In this document: piece after piece, positions 1-9,240 of the stretch | How the letters are laid out: every line of letters begins with the position of its first letter | Numbering within the stretch: the stretch's first letter is position 1 | NCBI RefSeq assembly: GCF_002188465.1 | Contig: NZ_NINW01000038.1 | Coordinates: 62,001 to 126,000, forward strand | Origin: Pigmentiphaga sp. NML080357 | GTDB taxonomy: Bacteria; Pseudomonadota; Gammaproteobacteria; Burkholderiales; Burkholderiaceae_B | Direction: 5' to 3' | DNA: 64,000 nucleotides | Notes under the pieces: generated by a model | What the model was told of the DNA's origin: nothing | The model's database searches: none | What the model saw: only the letters and a program-made list of their open reading frames with translations | Translations under genes and position numbers: made by a program

Positions 1-1055
1 ATCTGCTTGAGCAGCGCCATGGCGTTGCGCGTGGCGGGCGCGGCGGGATCGAAATAGGCGGGCAAGGCCTGGGCGACGGCGTCGAGGTCGGCGCGCCATG
101 CCTGCTCCTGGCGCGACAACAGGGCCAGGCGGGCATTGAGCAGGCGCAGCTTGAGATTCTCGCGCACCATGCTGCCTTGCTCGGGCGATACCAGCAAGGC
201 CTCGGGCTTGTCGATGCGGCGGATACGGATCAGGTCACGCATGTCGTCCATGAAGCCGTCGCGCAGCGGCCCCCACCAGGCGAAGGCGCGCTTCCACCAG
301 GACGCGTCCTCGCCGGCCGGCGGCTCGGCGGCCGGCGCATCCGGCGTCGCAACGCCGTCGGCTTCGTGGGCCGGCTGCACGCTGGCCAGGAGCGGAAGCC
401 GGTCGAGCAGCGCGATCAACTGGTCGATCTTCACCACCAGGCCGGAGACGTCGATGGACGGCAATCCCCGCAGGCGTTCGAGGTCCTGGGCGATGGCGCG
501 GCGCACCGCGGTGAATTGCGGGCGGTCGGCGCGCGCCAGGCGGGCATCGGCCACCTGCAGCGCGGCGATCGAATTCTGCACGTTGCCCGCCAGTTGCAGT
601 TGCTGCGCGGCGATGGACAAGGCCTGCTCGACCTCGATCAGCGTCCATTCGTCCTCGCCGCGCGACAGTTCCTGGTAGAGCTGCTCGAGCGCGGCCTGCT
701 GGCTCTGCGACTCCAGGACCTTGGATTCGAGCACGGCGAGCTTGTCGGTATTGCCCTGGGCGACCGACAGCGCCTGGCGCGCCCTGGCCTGCGCATCCCG
801 CGCGAAGGAATCGATCTCGTTGAAACGGCGGGCCGATTCGCGGCCGATGGCATCGACCAGCTGCTGCTGGCGCCACAGGGCTGCCGCCAGCACCACGATC
901 ACGATCAGCGCGAAGGCGAGCACGGTGCCCAGCCAGGGGAAGGAGCGATTGGCCCTGCCCTTGGAAGCGCGGCTGAGGCGCTCGGTTGCGGAACGGGAAT
1001 CGTTGGGCGCAGGCCCCTGAGCGGAAGCGGGAGATGCGTTCTCGGATGCAGTCAT
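1..1055 (-). CDS. hemX: HemX-type uroporphyrin-III C-methyltransferase-like membrane protein (3' end outside window)
   Basis: Inner-membrane protein of the HemX family, encoded after hemC and hemD in many proteobacteria; its role in heme synthesis is unproven. The frame reads continuously off the left edge, so the C-terminus is missing and about 351 residues are visible. A polar N-terminus of about 38 residues is followed by one transmembrane segment (LGTVLAFALIVIVVLAAAL) and a coiled-coil-like stretch rich in Gln, Ala and Glu, the usual HemX layout. The ATG overlaps the hemD stop as ATGA, so translation is probably coupled. It is the third gene of a hemC-hemD-hemX operon. Confidence 0.85.
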   Translation of the reverse strand, partial: MTASENASPASAQGPAPNDSRSATERLSRASKGRANRSFPWLGTVLAFALIVIVVLAAALWRQQQLVDAIGRESARRFNEIDSFARDAQARARQALSVAQGNTDKLAVLESKVLESQSQQAALEQLYQELSRGEDEWTLIEVEQALSIAAQQLQLAGNVQNSIAALQVADARLARADRPQFTAVRRAIAQDLERLRGLPSIDVSGLVVKIDQLIALLDRLPLLASVQPAHEADGVATPDAPAAEPPAGEDASWWKRAFAWWGPLRDGFMDDMRDLIRIRRIDKPEALLVSPEQGSMVRENLKLRLLNARLALLSRQEQAWRADLDAVAQALPAYFDPAAPATRNAMALLKQ

Positions 1056-1879
1056 GACACCGATTCTATCGCGGCCAGGATTTCCTCATCCCTGGGCGCG
1101 CAAGTTTGTAACATTGGCGGGCCGCCGCGGCCGTGCGCCGCCTGGGCGACCACCGATATTAAATGCCGGGCGATCCGCGGATGGGTTGCAATGAGGCGAC
1201 AATCCGCCCACCAGGCGAGCAGGCCGTGAGGCGCGAGTTGCGCCCGGATGGCGTCCACTCCTTCGGCGCTGGTCAGCAGCCAGGTTGCCGGCTGCCCTTG
1301 CCGGGCCAGCGTGCGCAGCGATTCGATCTGTGCCGGCGTCCATGCCTGCGGCCGGCGGCGATAGGCGGCGTACACCGTCAAGGCGGTGCCCGATTCGCGC
1401 AGGCGCGCCGCCAGCCAGTTGCGGCCGCTGCCCTGGTCGCCGTGGCCGCCGCGGACGATCAGCGCCCTGGCGGGGGGCGCCTGGGCCGAGAGGACCGCCC
1501 ACAGCGCTTCGGAATCGAATTGCGGGCTGTCGGCCGGCGGCTGCAGCAATCGCGGCGCGGCGCCGAACGCCGGATGCTCGCGCAAGGCCCGGGCGCTGGC
1601 AGGGCCGACCACCGCCGCGGCGCAATGCGCCGGCCAGGACCAGCCCGGGCCGCCCGTCGCCCGCCATTTGTCGAGGAACACGCGGACGGCGTTGCCGCTC
1701 ACGAACACGACGAGGTCGAAGTCCGCCGGATCCGGCGCGGCGCCTTCCTGCGGCGTCAGGCACAGCGCGGGCAGGTCCAGCACCCGCCATCCGCGCGCCG
1801 CCAGCGCCTGTCCCAGGACGCCGTTCTGCCCCTGCGGGCGGGTCAGGATGACGGTCGGCACGGGTGACGGAGCCGGCAT
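1052..1879 (-). CDS. hemD: uroporphyrinogen-III synthase
   Basis: Converts hydroxymethylbilane to uroporphyrinogen III with inversion of ring D, in the cytoplasm. The 275-residue protein has the normal length for HemD and starts with the typical N-terminal strand (PTVILTRPQGQN). It carries the central VVFVSGNAVRVF segment and a C-terminal WLLTSAEGVDAIRAQL segment matching the second lobe. HemD sequences are very divergent, so position between hemC and hemX is strong support. The start lies 6 bases after the hemC stop, and the stop overlaps the hemX ATG by 4 bases. Confidence 0.9.
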   Translation of the reverse strand: MPAPSPVPTVILTRPQGQNGVLGQALAARGWRVLDLPALCLTPQEGAAPDPADFDLVVFVSGNAVRVFLDKWRATGGPGWSWPAHCAAAVVGPASARALREHPAFGAAPRLLQPPADSPQFDSEALWAVLSAQAPPARALIVRGGHGDQGSGRNWLAARLRESGTALTVYAAYRRRPQAWTPAQIESLRTLARQGQPATWLLTSAEGVDAIRAQLAPHGLLAWWADCRLIATHPRIARHLISVVAQAAHGRGGPPMLQTCAPRDEEILAAIESVS

Positions 1880-1885
1880 GGCGGC

Positions 1886-2809
1886 TCAGCCCAGGGTAGC
1901 GAGTAGATCCGCCGCGCCGGCCTGCAGGAGTTCTTCGGCGACCGCCAGGCCGAGCGCCTCGGCCTGCGCGGCGGGTCCGACGCGTTCGGCGCGTATGATG
2001 CGGCTGCCGTCGGGCATGGCGACCAGCGCGCGCAGCCGCAGGGAATCCCCTTGCGTCTGCGCATAGGCGGCCAGCGGCACCTGGCACGATCCACCCAGCC
2101 GGCGCGACACCGCGCGCTCGGCCAGCGCCTGGGCCATGGTGGGCGCATGGGTGAGCGGCGCCAGCACCGCGCGCAGGTCATTGCGGTCGGCTCGTATTTC
2201 TATGCCCAGCGCGCCCTGCCCGGCCGCCGGCAGGCTGTCCTCCGGCGCCAGCAGCATGCGGATCCGGTCGGTCAGGCCGAGGCGCCGCAACCCGGCCGCC
2301 GCCAGCACGATGGCGTCGTACTCCCCGCGATCGAGCTTGCCGAGGCGGGTCTGCAGATTGCCGCGCAGCGGCTTGACCTGCAGCTGGGGATGGCGCTCAC
2401 GAACCTGGGCCTCGCGGCGCAGGCTGGACGTGCCGACCACCGCTCCGGGCGGCATCTCGGCCAGACTGCCGTAGCGCTGCGATACCAGCGCATCGCGCGG
2501 GTCGTCGCGCTCGGTGACCGCGCACAGCGCGAACTCCGGCGCCAGGTCGACCGGCACGTCCTTGAGCGAGTGCACGGCGAGGTCGGCGCGGCCGTCGTGC
2601 AGCGCCGCTTCCAGTTCCTTGACGAACAAGCCCTTGCCGCCGACCTTGGACAGCGTGCGGTCGAGGATGCGGTCGCCGCGCGTGGTCATGCCGAGCACTT
2701 CGACGGTGCAGTGGGGGTACAACGCACGCAGCCTCGCCTGGACGTGCTCGGCCTGCCACATGGCCAACTGGCTTTCGCGCGTGGCGATGATCAAACGGTC
2801 GGTATTCAA
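1886..2809 (-). CDS. hemC: porphobilinogen deaminase (hydroxymethylbilane synthase)
   Basis: Polymerises four porphobilinogens into hydroxymethylbilane. At 307 residues it has the family length. Visible family motifs are the N-terminal [13 protein letters not shown], the substrate-binding [22 protein letters not shown] and [14 protein letters not shown]. The cysteine of [13 protein letters not shown] holds the dipyrromethane cofactor. First gene of hemCDX; a perfect TATAAT lies about 60 bases upstream on the same strand. It is divergent from ppc. Confidence 0.97.
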   Translation of the reverse strand: MNTDRLIIATRESQLAMWQAEHVQARLRALYPHCTVEVLGMTTRGDRILDRTLSKVGGKGLFVKELEAALHDGRADLAVHSLKDVPVDLAPEFALCAVTERDDPRDALVSQRYGSLAEMPPGAVVGTSSLRREAQVRERHPQLQVKPLRGNLQTRLGKLDRGEYDAIVLAAAGLRRLGLTDRIRMLLAPEDSLPAAGQGALGIEIRADRNDLRAVLAPLTHAPTMAQALAERAVSRRLGGSCQVPLAAYAQTQGDSLRLRALVAMPDGSRIIRAERVGPAAQAEALGLAVAEELLQAGAADLLATLG

Positions 2810-2868
2810 CGAGGGAGTCTCTGATTGGATGCGGACGGGCTTCCGCGCATGCGGCGCCCCCCTTCGGA

Positions 2869-2874
2869 ATTATA
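2869..2874 (-). promoter_or_regulatory. -10 box upstream of hemC
   Basis: The minus strand reads TATAAT here, 60-65 bases upstream of the hemC ATG, in a locally AT-rich stretch. No good -35 hexamer is seen 16-18 bases further up, so an activator or a weak -35 is implied. Predicted from sequence only. Confidence 0.45.
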
Positions 2875-2918
2875 GAAGTATTCGATACGCGGCAGCTTTT
2901 CATCGCCGGGCCGCCTCA

Positions 2919-2985
2919 AGATGAAAAGCGTCCCCTCGGGGGGCAGCGCAGCCGCGACGAGGCAAGCGTGGGGGCATTTTTCATG
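2919..2985. repeat. short palindromic intergenic repeat with AAAA...TTTT-type ends
   Basis: About 67 bases bounded by inverted ends: GATGAAAAGCGTCCCC on the left and GGGGGCATTTTTCATG on the right pair with few mismatches. The interior is GC-rich (CTCGGGGGGCAGCGCAG). It sits between the hemC promoter and ppc. The pattern resembles a family of dispersed intergenic repeats I recall from Bordetella and relatives; a genome-wide copy count cannot be made from this window. It may also act as a transcript-end or mRNA-stability hairpin. Confidence 0.5.
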
Positions 2986-3057
2986 GCATGCTTGTCCTGG
3001 CGCCGCACGGCGCCTTTTTGCAGCAGCCGACTCCAACGACAACACGCGCGACGCTCC

Positions 3058-5901
3058 ATGACCTCCTCGCTTCACGATCCCGACCTACCCCTCCGCAACG
3101 ACATCCGACTGCTGGGCCGCCTCCTGGGCGACGTGATCCGCGCCAGCGAAGGCGCTGGCGTTTTCGACACCATAGAAACCGTACGCCGCACGGCCGTGCG
3201 TTTTCGCCGCGACGGCAACGCCACCGACGGACGCGCCCTGGAAAAACGTCTCAAGCAACTGGCGCCCGACGAAACCAACTCGGTGGTGCGCGCCTTCACT
3301 TATTACCTGCACCTGGCCAATATCGCCGAGGACCGCGACCAGAACCGGCGCCGCCGCGCCAGCCTGCTGCAGCAGGACGCGCCCGCGCGCGGCAGCCTGC
3401 AGGACGCCGTGGCCCGGATGCGGGCGGCCGGCATCGGCCAGGCGCGGATGCGGCAACTGCTGGATGACGCGCTGATCTCGCCCGTGCTGACCGCGCACCC
3501 GACCGAGGTCCAGCGCAAGAGCACGTTGGACGTGCACAAGGAAATCGCCCACCTGCTGCAAGGCCGGGATGTTCCGCACACCACGGAGGAGGCCTTCGAG
3601 CAGACGCTGGCGCTGCTGGGCCGGATCACGACACTGTGGCAGACGCGCATGCTGCGCAATTCCCGCCTGACCGTGGCCGACGAAATCGAGAATGCGCTGT
3701 CTTATTACCGCAGTACGTTCCTGGCCGTGATCCCGCAGCTCTATGGCCATCTTTCGCGCCTGCTGGGCCGCGAGCCCGGCGATCCGTTCGGTCCCCAGCC
3801 CGGTCCGCTCAAGGCCTTCCTGCGCATGGGCAGCTGGATAGGGGGAGACCGCGATGGCAATCCCAATGTCGACGCGAATACGCTGAACCTGGCCTTGCTG
3901 CGACAGAGCACCACGGCCTTCGAATACTACCTGGACGAGACGCACGCGCTGGGCGCCGAGCTTTCCATGAGTTCGCTGCTGACTCCGGCGTCGCAGGCGT
4001 TGAGCGCGCTGGCCGAGCAAGGCGGCGACGTTTCCGAGCATCGCCGCGACGAACCCTATCGGCGCGCCCTGATCGGCATCTACGCCCGCCTGGCCGCCTC
4101 CGCCCGGGCCCTGACCGGCCGCGAACTCGCCCGCCGCGAGGCGCCGCCCGCGCAGCCCTACGCCGAGCCCGGCGAATTCGCCGCCGACCTCGCCGTGATC
4201 GCCGCCTCGCTGGACGGCCACCATGCCTCGCCTGTGGCGCGCCTGCGCCTGTCGGCCCTGCGGCAGGCGGTGGACGTGTTCGGTTTCCACCTCGCCACCA
4301 TCGACCTGCGCCAGAGTTCGGACGTGCACGAGCGCACCCTGGCCGAACTGTTCGCGCGCGCCGGGGTGGAAGCCGACTACGCCGCGCTGGACGAACCCGC
4401 GCGCATCGCGCTGCTGCGCCGGGAATTGGCCGAGGCCCGTCCGCTGGTCTCGCCATGGATACGCTACAGCGAGGAAACCACCCGCGAACTGGACATCTTC
4501 CGCGCCGCGGCCCTGGCCCGCCAGCGATTCGGCGCGCAGGCGGTGCATCATGCCATCGTTTCCCATACGGAAACCGTGAGCGACCTGCTGGAGGTGCTGG
4601 TGCTGCAGCAGGAGACCGGCCTCATCGCGCCGGGCAGCGGCGCCGGCGCCAAGCATCCGCCCGCCGACGGCGAGGGGCTGATGGTGGTGCCTTTGTTCGA
4701 GACCATCCCGGATCTCGCCAACGGCCCCGGAATCATGGCGCAGTTCCTCGACCTGCCCGAGGTCAAGGCCCGCGTCAGGCATGCCCAGCGCGGCGTGCAG
4801 GAAGTCATGCTGGGCTACTCCGACAGCAACAAGGACGGCGGCTTCCTGACGTCGAACTGGTCGCTCTACCAGGCCGAACGCGCGCTGGTCGAAGTCTTCA
4901 AGGCGCGCAAGGTGCGGCTGCGGCTGTTCCACGGACGGGGCGGCACGGTCGGGCGCGGGGGCGGCTCCAGCTTCGACGCCATCCTGGCCCAGCCGCCGGG
5001 CACGGTGGCCGGACAGATCCGGCTCACCGAGCAGGGCGAAGTCATCCAGAGCAAGTACAAGGACGCCGACATCGGGCGCTGGCACCTGGAATTGCTCACC
5101 GCCGCCACGCTGGAGGCCAGCCTGGCCGACAGCACCGAGAGCGCCTCGGCCGAGGACGCGCTGTTCGCCAGCTACGGCCCCACCATGGACAGGCTGTCGG
5201 AAACGGCGATGCGCGCCTATCGGGCCCTTGTGTACGAGACGCCCGGCTTTGCCGAGTACTTCTTCGCTTCAACGCCGATTTCGGAAATCGCCGAGCTCAA
5301 CATCGGTTCGCGGCCGGCATCGCGCAAATCCACGGGCCGCATCGAGGACCTGCGCGCCATTCCGTGGGGCTTCTCGTGGGGGCAGTGCCGTCTGCTCCTG
5401 CCGGGATGGTACGGCATGGGCTCGGCGATCGACGACTACCTGCGCAACGGCGAAGGCAACCGGCGCGACCGCATCCAGCACCTGCAGGCCATGGCGCGCG
5501 ACTGGCCCTTCTTCCGCACGCTGCTGTCCAACATGGAAATGGTGCTGGCCAAGACGGACCTGGTCATCGCGTCGCGCTACGCCCAGCTCGTCCCGGACAC
5601 CGCGTTGCGCAAGCGCATATTCGGCGCAATCAGCGACGAATGGAAACGGACCATGAGCGCGCTCAAGCTGGTGACCGGCCAGCGGCAATTGCTCGCCGAC
5701 AACCCGTCGCTGGCGCGGTCCATCCGCGATCGCATCGCCTACATCGATCCGCTCAACCACCTGCAGATCGAACTGATCCGCCGCTACCGCGCGGGCCGGG
5801 GCAAGAGCGGACGCGCCAGGACCGATCCGGCCGGGCGGACCCAGAACGGCATCCACCTGACCATCAACGGCATCGCCGCCGGCTTGCGCAACAGCGGCTG
5901 A
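3058..5901 (+). CDS. ppc: phosphoenolpyruvate carboxylase
   Basis: Anaplerotic carboxylation of phosphoenolpyruvate to oxaloacetate. The protein is 947 residues from the ATG at 3058, a little longer than E. coli Ppc (883). An in-frame GTG at 2968 would add 30 residues lying partly in the intergenic repeat, so 3058 is preferred. Catalytic motifs are all present: [12 protein letters not shown] with the essential His, [23 protein letters not shown], and the mobile loop [14 protein letters not shown]. The protein ends in ...[12 protein letters not shown], near the expected C-terminal Asn-X-Gly. Monocistronic as far as can be seen. Confidence 0.98.
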   Translation: MTSSLHDPDLPLRNDIRLLGRLLGDVIRASEGAGVFDTIETVRRTAVRFRRDGNATDGRALEKRLKQLAPDETNSVVRAFTYYLHLANIAEDRDQNRRRRASLLQQDAPARGSLQDAVARMRAAGIGQARMRQLLDDALISPVLTAHPTEVQRKSTLDVHKEIAHLLQGRDVPHTTEEAFEQTLALLGRITTLWQTRMLRNSRLTVADEIENALSYYRSTFLAVIPQLYGHLSRLLGREPGDPFGPQPGPLKAFLRMGSWIGGDRDGNPNVDANTLNLALLRQSTTAFEYYLDETHALGAELSMSSLLTPASQALSALAEQGGDVSEHRRDEPYRRALIGIYARLAASARALTGRELARREAPPAQPYAEPGEFAADLAVIAASLDGHHASPVARLRLSALRQAVDVFGFHLATIDLRQSSDVHERTLAELFARAGVEADYAALDEPARIALLRRELAEARPLVSPWIRYSEETTRELDIFRAAALARQRFGAQAVHHAIVSHTETVSDLLEVLVLQQETGLIAPGSGAGAKHPPADGEGLMVVPLFETIPDLANGPGIMAQFLDLPEVKARVRHAQRGVQEVMLGYSDSNKDGGFLTSNWSLYQAERALVEVFKARKVRLRLFHGRGGTVGRGGGSSFDAILAQPPGTVAGQIRLTEQGEVIQSKYKDADIGRWHLELLTAATLEASLADSTESASAEDALFASYGPTMDRLSETAMRAYRALVYETPGFAEYFFASTPISEIAELNIGSRPASRKSTGRIEDLRAIPWGFSWGQCRLLLPGWYGMGSAIDDYLRNGEGNRRDRIQHLQAMARDWPFFRTLLSNMEMVLAKTDLVIASRYAQLVPDTALRKRIFGAISDEWKRTMSALKLVTGQRQLLADNPSLARSIRDRIAYIDPLNHLQIELIRRYRAGRGKSGRARTDPAGRTQNGIHLTINGIAAGLRNSG

Positions 5902-5911
5902 CGTGGAGAAC

Positions 5912-5939
5912 GGACGGGCCGCCGCCTGCGCGGCCGTCC
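5912..5939 (+). terminator. hairpin after ppc
   Basis: GGACGGGCCGC pairs with GCGGCCGTCC (one bulged G) about 10 bases past the ppc stop and is followed by TTCC rather than a true T-run. Plausible but imperfect terminator. Confidence 0.4.
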
Positions 5940-6002
5940 TTCCGCCCCGGGACTCGGTGCCGGCCATCTCGGGACATCGAGCTGCCGGCGCTTGCATTTA
6001 GC

Positions 6003-6014
6003 GACCGAACGGTC
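6003..6014. promoter_or_regulatory. TetR-family operator, upstream copy
   Basis: GACCGAACGGTC is a GACCG-N2-CGGTC dyad 14 bases before the regulator ATG at 6028. The same core (ACCG-N2-CGGTC) recurs at 6688-6699 in front of the next gene. This pairing suggests the regulator represses itself and the downstream catabolic genes. Confidence 0.6.
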
Positions 6015-6027
6015 CATATTCTGGCGG

Positions 6028-6642
6028 ATGACCGCAACCGCCGTTCCACGCCAGCCCCGAGGCCGCCCCCGCGAGTTCGACCCGGACCTCGCCGTCCGGC
6101 GAGCCATGCATGCGTTCTGGTCCGGTGGCTACCATGGCACGTCGCTGCCCGACCTGCTTCGCGCCACCCGGCTGTCCCGGGGAAGCCTGTACACCGCCTT
6201 CGGAGACAAGCGCGGCCTGTTTCTGCATGCGCTTGACCGCTATATCGACGAGTCGCTGGCCCGGGTCGATACGGAACTCGACCCCGCCCGGGGCGCCGTC
6301 GCGGGCCTGAAAGTGTTCCTCGCCGGTTATGTGGACCGTGCCAGCGGCACCAGGGGGAAACGGGGATGCCTGGTCGTGGCCACGGCCATGGAGCTTGCCG
6401 GGCAGGACACCGAGGTGGAAAGACGCATCCGCCGCTTCTTCCGCGCCCTGGAAAACCGGCTCGCCGACGCATTCGCGCGAGCCAGGGCGGAAGGACATCT
6501 GGCCGACGGCGTCGATCCCGCCGACGCCGCAAGAGCCCTACTCGGCCTGGTCGAAGGCTTGCGCGTCATCGCCAAGACGGGCGTGGACAGAGCCGTCTGG
6601 CAGGCCACCGCCGACGCACTGCTCGGCCGCTTCACGACGTAG
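6028..6642 (+). CDS. TetR/AcrR-family transcriptional regulator
   Basis: A 204-residue DNA-binding repressor. The N-terminal helix-turn-helix is typical: GRPREFDPDLAVRRAMHAFW, then TSLPDLLRATRLSRGSLYTAFGDK. The C-terminal ligand domain is unassigned. ATG 6028 is chosen over an upstream in-frame TTG at 5992 because translation from there would read across the operator. An operator dyad lies directly before the start and a second one after the gene, upstream of the solute-binding protein. It probably controls the cluster up to about 11.1 kb; the inducer may be an aromatic compound or its product. Confidence 0.88.
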   Translation: MTATAVPRQPRGRPREFDPDLAVRRAMHAFWSGGYHGTSLPDLLRATRLSRGSLYTAFGDKRGLFLHALDRYIDESLARVDTELDPARGAVAGLKVFLAGYVDRASGTRGKRGCLVVATAMELAGQDTEVERRIRRFFRALENRLADAFARARAEGHLADGVDPADAARALLGLVEGLRVIAKTGVDRAVWQATADALLGRFTT

Positions 6643-6687
6643 CGCTTCCGCATCACGGCTCTTTCGCTTCTTTCGCGCCGATTTTTG

Positions 6688-6699
6688 AACCGATCGGTC
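6688..6699. promoter_or_regulatory. TetR-family operator, downstream copy
   Basis: AACCGATCGGTC contains the perfect 10-base palindrome ACCGATCGGT and shares ACCG-N2-CGGTC with the dyad at 6003-6014. It lies between a -35-like TTGAAC (6685-6690) and an AT-rich TTAATTAATT (6701-6710) that could hold the -10, a position suited to repression of the gene at 6755. Confidence 0.6.
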
Positions 6700-6754
6700 T
6701 TTAATTAATTCACCACGCACCGTGGCCATTCGCCGTACCGTCAGGAGCACACGC

Positions 6755-7993
6755 ATGAACGCCAGTACACGCCAGGCAACTACCGCGGACGACCCGGTCA
6801 AGATCGCCGTGGTGACTTACGTCTCGGGAGGCGCCGCCGGCCCTTTCGGCTTTCCCGCGCGCAATGCCGCGGAGCTGATGGTCGAAGCCCTCAACATGGG
6901 GGACGAGCTGCCGGCTCCCTACGAGGCACCGGGTTTCGGCGGCCGCAAGCTGCGTCTGAACGTCTACGACGAGGCCGGCTCTCCCGCCGAGCAGGTGGAC
7001 CTGTTCCGTCGCATCCATGCGCAGGGCGCGGACGTGGTGGTCGGCTATGCCGGCAGTGCGGTCGCCTCGGCGATCGCTCCGGTTGCCGAAGAACTGGGTC
7101 TGCTCACCGTCATCTCCGGCGCCGGCACCAGCCAGCTGTACGCCGGGCAAGCCTGGAACTGGGTGTTCCGCACCCAGACCACGACCGTCACGGACTCCAT
7201 CGGTGCCGCGCGATACGTGGCGGCCCAGCCCTGGATGGCCGGCGCGGCGTTCGGCGGAATCAACCAGGACTACCTGTGGGGTACGGACAGCTGGACCGAA
7301 TTCCGGGCCGCGCTGCTGCGGCTGCGTCCGGATGCCCAGGACCTGGGCGGCCACTTCGCCCCGCTCTATTCCGCCGCCGTGGAAACGCCGCTCGTCCGGT
7401 TGCGGGAAGCGGGCGCCAGGCTCATCCACTCGGGCAACTGGGGTATCGATCTCTTCCGGCTGGCGGAGATGGCCCCGCAATTGGCTCCCGGGGCGCGCCT
7501 GCTGCTGGTGGCCGCGGAAAGCGGGCTTTCCCGGCTGGCCGCGTCCATCCCGGAAGGCGCCATCATCGGCGGCCGGGGTTCGCACGGCTGGCTCGCTCGC
7601 GACACGGCGCTGAACCGCTGGTTCGCCGCCAGCTACCGCGATCGCTACGAAATCTCTCCCATTTATCCCAGCTACGGAGTCGCGAACGCCCTGCTCGGGC
7701 TGAAGGCCGCCTGGGACAAGGCGGGCGCGGACGCCTCGACGGCGGAAGTCGCGGCCGCGCTGGCCGGCTCCACCTTCGAAGGGATCGGCTCGACGATCGC
7801 GATGGCGCGCGCCAATGGTCGCCAGGCCATCGCCGAGGCCGCCTACGGAACGGTGAAACGGCATGCGGGCAGCGGACGAATCGAACTCGCCGACGTGCTT
7901 CGTTTTCCTGCCGACAGCGTCAATCCGCCGGACGGCGTGCCGGGCCTGGCATGGATCGAGAACGGTTTTCGCGAGGTATCCCGCCCTCAGTGA
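6755..7993 (+). CDS. ABC-type solute-binding protein (Leu/Ile/Val type, Peripla_BP_6-like) lacking a signal peptide
   Basis: A 412-residue protein of the branched-chain amino-acid/amide receptor family. Recognisable parts are VKIAVVTYVSGG near the N-terminus, VVVGYAGSAVASAIAPVAEEL, GLLTVISGAGTS and the C-lobe YEISPIYPSYGVANALLGLKAA. The start is fixed by AGGAG at 6743-6747, 7 bases before ATG 6755. From there the N-terminus is MNASTRQATTADDP, with no hydrophobic core. An upstream GTG (6722) does not create a signal peptide either. No permease or ATPase gene is near. It may therefore act in the cytoplasm as a ligand sensor in the manner of AmiC, or have lost its leader. First structural gene after the TetR operator. 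Confidence 0.8.
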   Translation: MNASTRQATTADDPVKIAVVTYVSGGAAGPFGFPARNAAELMVEALNMGDELPAPYEAPGFGGRKLRLNVYDEAGSPAEQVDLFRRIHAQGADVVVGYAGSAVASAIAPVAEELGLLTVISGAGTSQLYAGQAWNWVFRTQTTTVTDSIGAARYVAAQPWMAGAAFGGINQDYLWGTDSWTEFRAALLRLRPDAQDLGGHFAPLYSAAVETPLVRLREAGARLIHSGNWGIDLFRLAEMAPQLAPGARLLLVAAESGLSRLAASIPEGAIIGGRGSHGWLARDTALNRWFAASYRDRYEISPIYPSYGVANALLGLKAAWDKAGADASTAEVAAALAGSTFEGIGSTIAMARANGRQAIAEAAYGTVKRHAGSGRIELADVLRFPADSVNPPDGVPGLAWIENGFREVSRPQ

Positions 7994-8006
7994 CTTCCCC
8001 ATGTTG

Positions 8007-8070
8007 ATCCAGCCTGGATTTAAGTTTTATATTCAAAAAAAGTTTTCTAATACAAAACAAAAGGCTGGAT
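8007..8070. promoter_or_regulatory. nested inverted repeats in an AT-rich leader before the monooxygenase gene
   Basis: Two dyads share nearly the same centre. The outer arms are ATCCAGCC (8007-8014) and GGCTGGAT (8063-8070). The inner arms are GTTTTATATT (8024-8033) and AATACAAAAC (8049-8058), matching at 9 of 10. The region is far more AT-rich than its surroundings, and the right outer arm ends directly at the ATG, covering the ribosome-binding region. Candidate operator (for example for the IclR protein at 10255) or RNA structure controlling translation. Confidence 0.45.
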
Positions 8071-9210
8071 ATGAAAGACGTGGACATCGCGATCGTCGGC
8101 GCCGGCATAGGCGGCATGGCCGCCGCCATTGCGCTGCATCGCGCCGGATTCGAGGTCGGCATCTACGAACAGGCGCCCAGGTTCGGGCGCGTGGGTGCCG
8201 GCATCAATCTGACGCCCAATGCCGTCAAGGCGCTGGACGGGCTGGGTGTCGGCGCCGCCCTGCGGGAGACGGCGTACGAGCCTCTGTGCCGCGTCAGCCG
8301 CCTCTGGGACACGGGCGAGGAAACCTCGCGGCTGGAACTGCATGCCCAAGGCCAGCGCCGATACGGCGCGCCGCAACTGACCATCCATCGCGCCGACCTG
8401 CTCTCGGCGCTGGAATCGGCACTTCCCGCCGGTTCGGTGCACCTGGGCAGCAAGACCGTGAGCGTGGGACAGGACGAGACCGGCGCCTGGGTGGAACTGG
8501 CTGGAGGCGCCCGCGTCGCCGCCCGGGCGGTGATCGGATGCGACGGCATTCATTCGGTCGTGCGCGAAGCCCTGGCCGGTCCCGAGGCGCCCCGCTTCAC
8601 CGGCAAGGTGGCTTTCCGCTCGATCGTCCCCACCGCCCCGCTCTCCCGCTACGACCTGACGCCCACCACCAAGTGGTGGGGGCCCGACGCTTCCAGCCAG
8701 ATATTCACCTTCCTCATCAACCGCGGACGCGAGCTTTTCGTGTTCGCCACCGTGCCCGAAACCGAATGGACGCATGAGTCCTGGTCCATACAAGGTCACA
8801 AGGAAGAACTGCTGCGCGCCTACGCCGGCTTCCACGAGGAAGCCCGGGCCATCCTCGATCAATGCGACGTGGTGCTGAAGACAGCCCTCTACGCGCGCGA
8901 CCCGATGCCGCGCTGGACACACGGCCGCATCACCCTGCTCGGCGACGCCTGCCACGCCATGCTGCCTTTCATGGCGCAGGGCGCGGCCATGGGCCTGGAG
9001 GACGCGGTGGTCCTGAGCCGTTGCCTGCGGGAGGCCCCCGGCGATGCGCCCGGCGCGCTGCTGCGCTACGAACAGGCCCGCCTGGAGCGGGCAAGCCGCA
9101 TCCAGCGGGGTTCGCTGCAGAACGATTGGCTGCGGTCGGACACGAACGCGGACTGGGTCTATGGCTACGACGCCTGGGCCGAAGCACTGCCGCCACGGCC
9201 GGCGCATTGA
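8071..9210 (+). CDS. FAD-dependent aromatic monooxygenase, 6-hydroxynicotinate 3-monooxygenase (NicC)-like
   Basis: Group A flavoprotein hydroxylase of 379 residues. It has the N-terminal GxGxxG FAD motif (IAIVGAGIGGMAAAIAL), the central VIGCDGIHS (DG motif), and the GDACHAML motif that closes the FAD site. The C-terminus contains NADWVYGYDAW, close to the tail I recall for NicC of nicotinate degradation, and overall length fits. The substrate is probably a hydroxylated pyridine or benzoate and is not proven. It is followed 30 bases later by a Bug receptor gene and preceded by an AT-rich dyad. Confidence 0.85.
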   Translation: MKDVDIAIVGAGIGGMAAAIALHRAGFEVGIYEQAPRFGRVGAGINLTPNAVKALDGLGVGAALRETAYEPLCRVSRLWDTGEETSRLELHAQGQRRYGAPQLTIHRADLLSALESALPAGSVHLGSKTVSVGQDETGAWVELAGGARVAARAVIGCDGIHSVVREALAGPEAPRFTGKVAFRSIVPTAPLSRYDLTPTTKWWGPDASSQIFTFLINRGRELFVFATVPETEWTHESWSIQGHKEELLRAYAGFHEEARAILDQCDVVLKTALYARDPMPRWTHGRITLLGDACHAMLPFMAQGAAMGLEDAVVLSRCLREAPGDAPGALLRYEQARLERASRIQRGSLQNDWLRSDTNADWVYGYDAWAEALPPRPAH

Positions 9211-9240
9211 TCATCCCCCTTCCCATTGCGGAGCCTTGCC

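Noticed and set aside
8001-8060. AT-rich stretch as a phage attachment or IS scar
   Set aside because: No flanking direct repeat or tRNA fragment; the nested inverted repeats explain the composition better as a control region.
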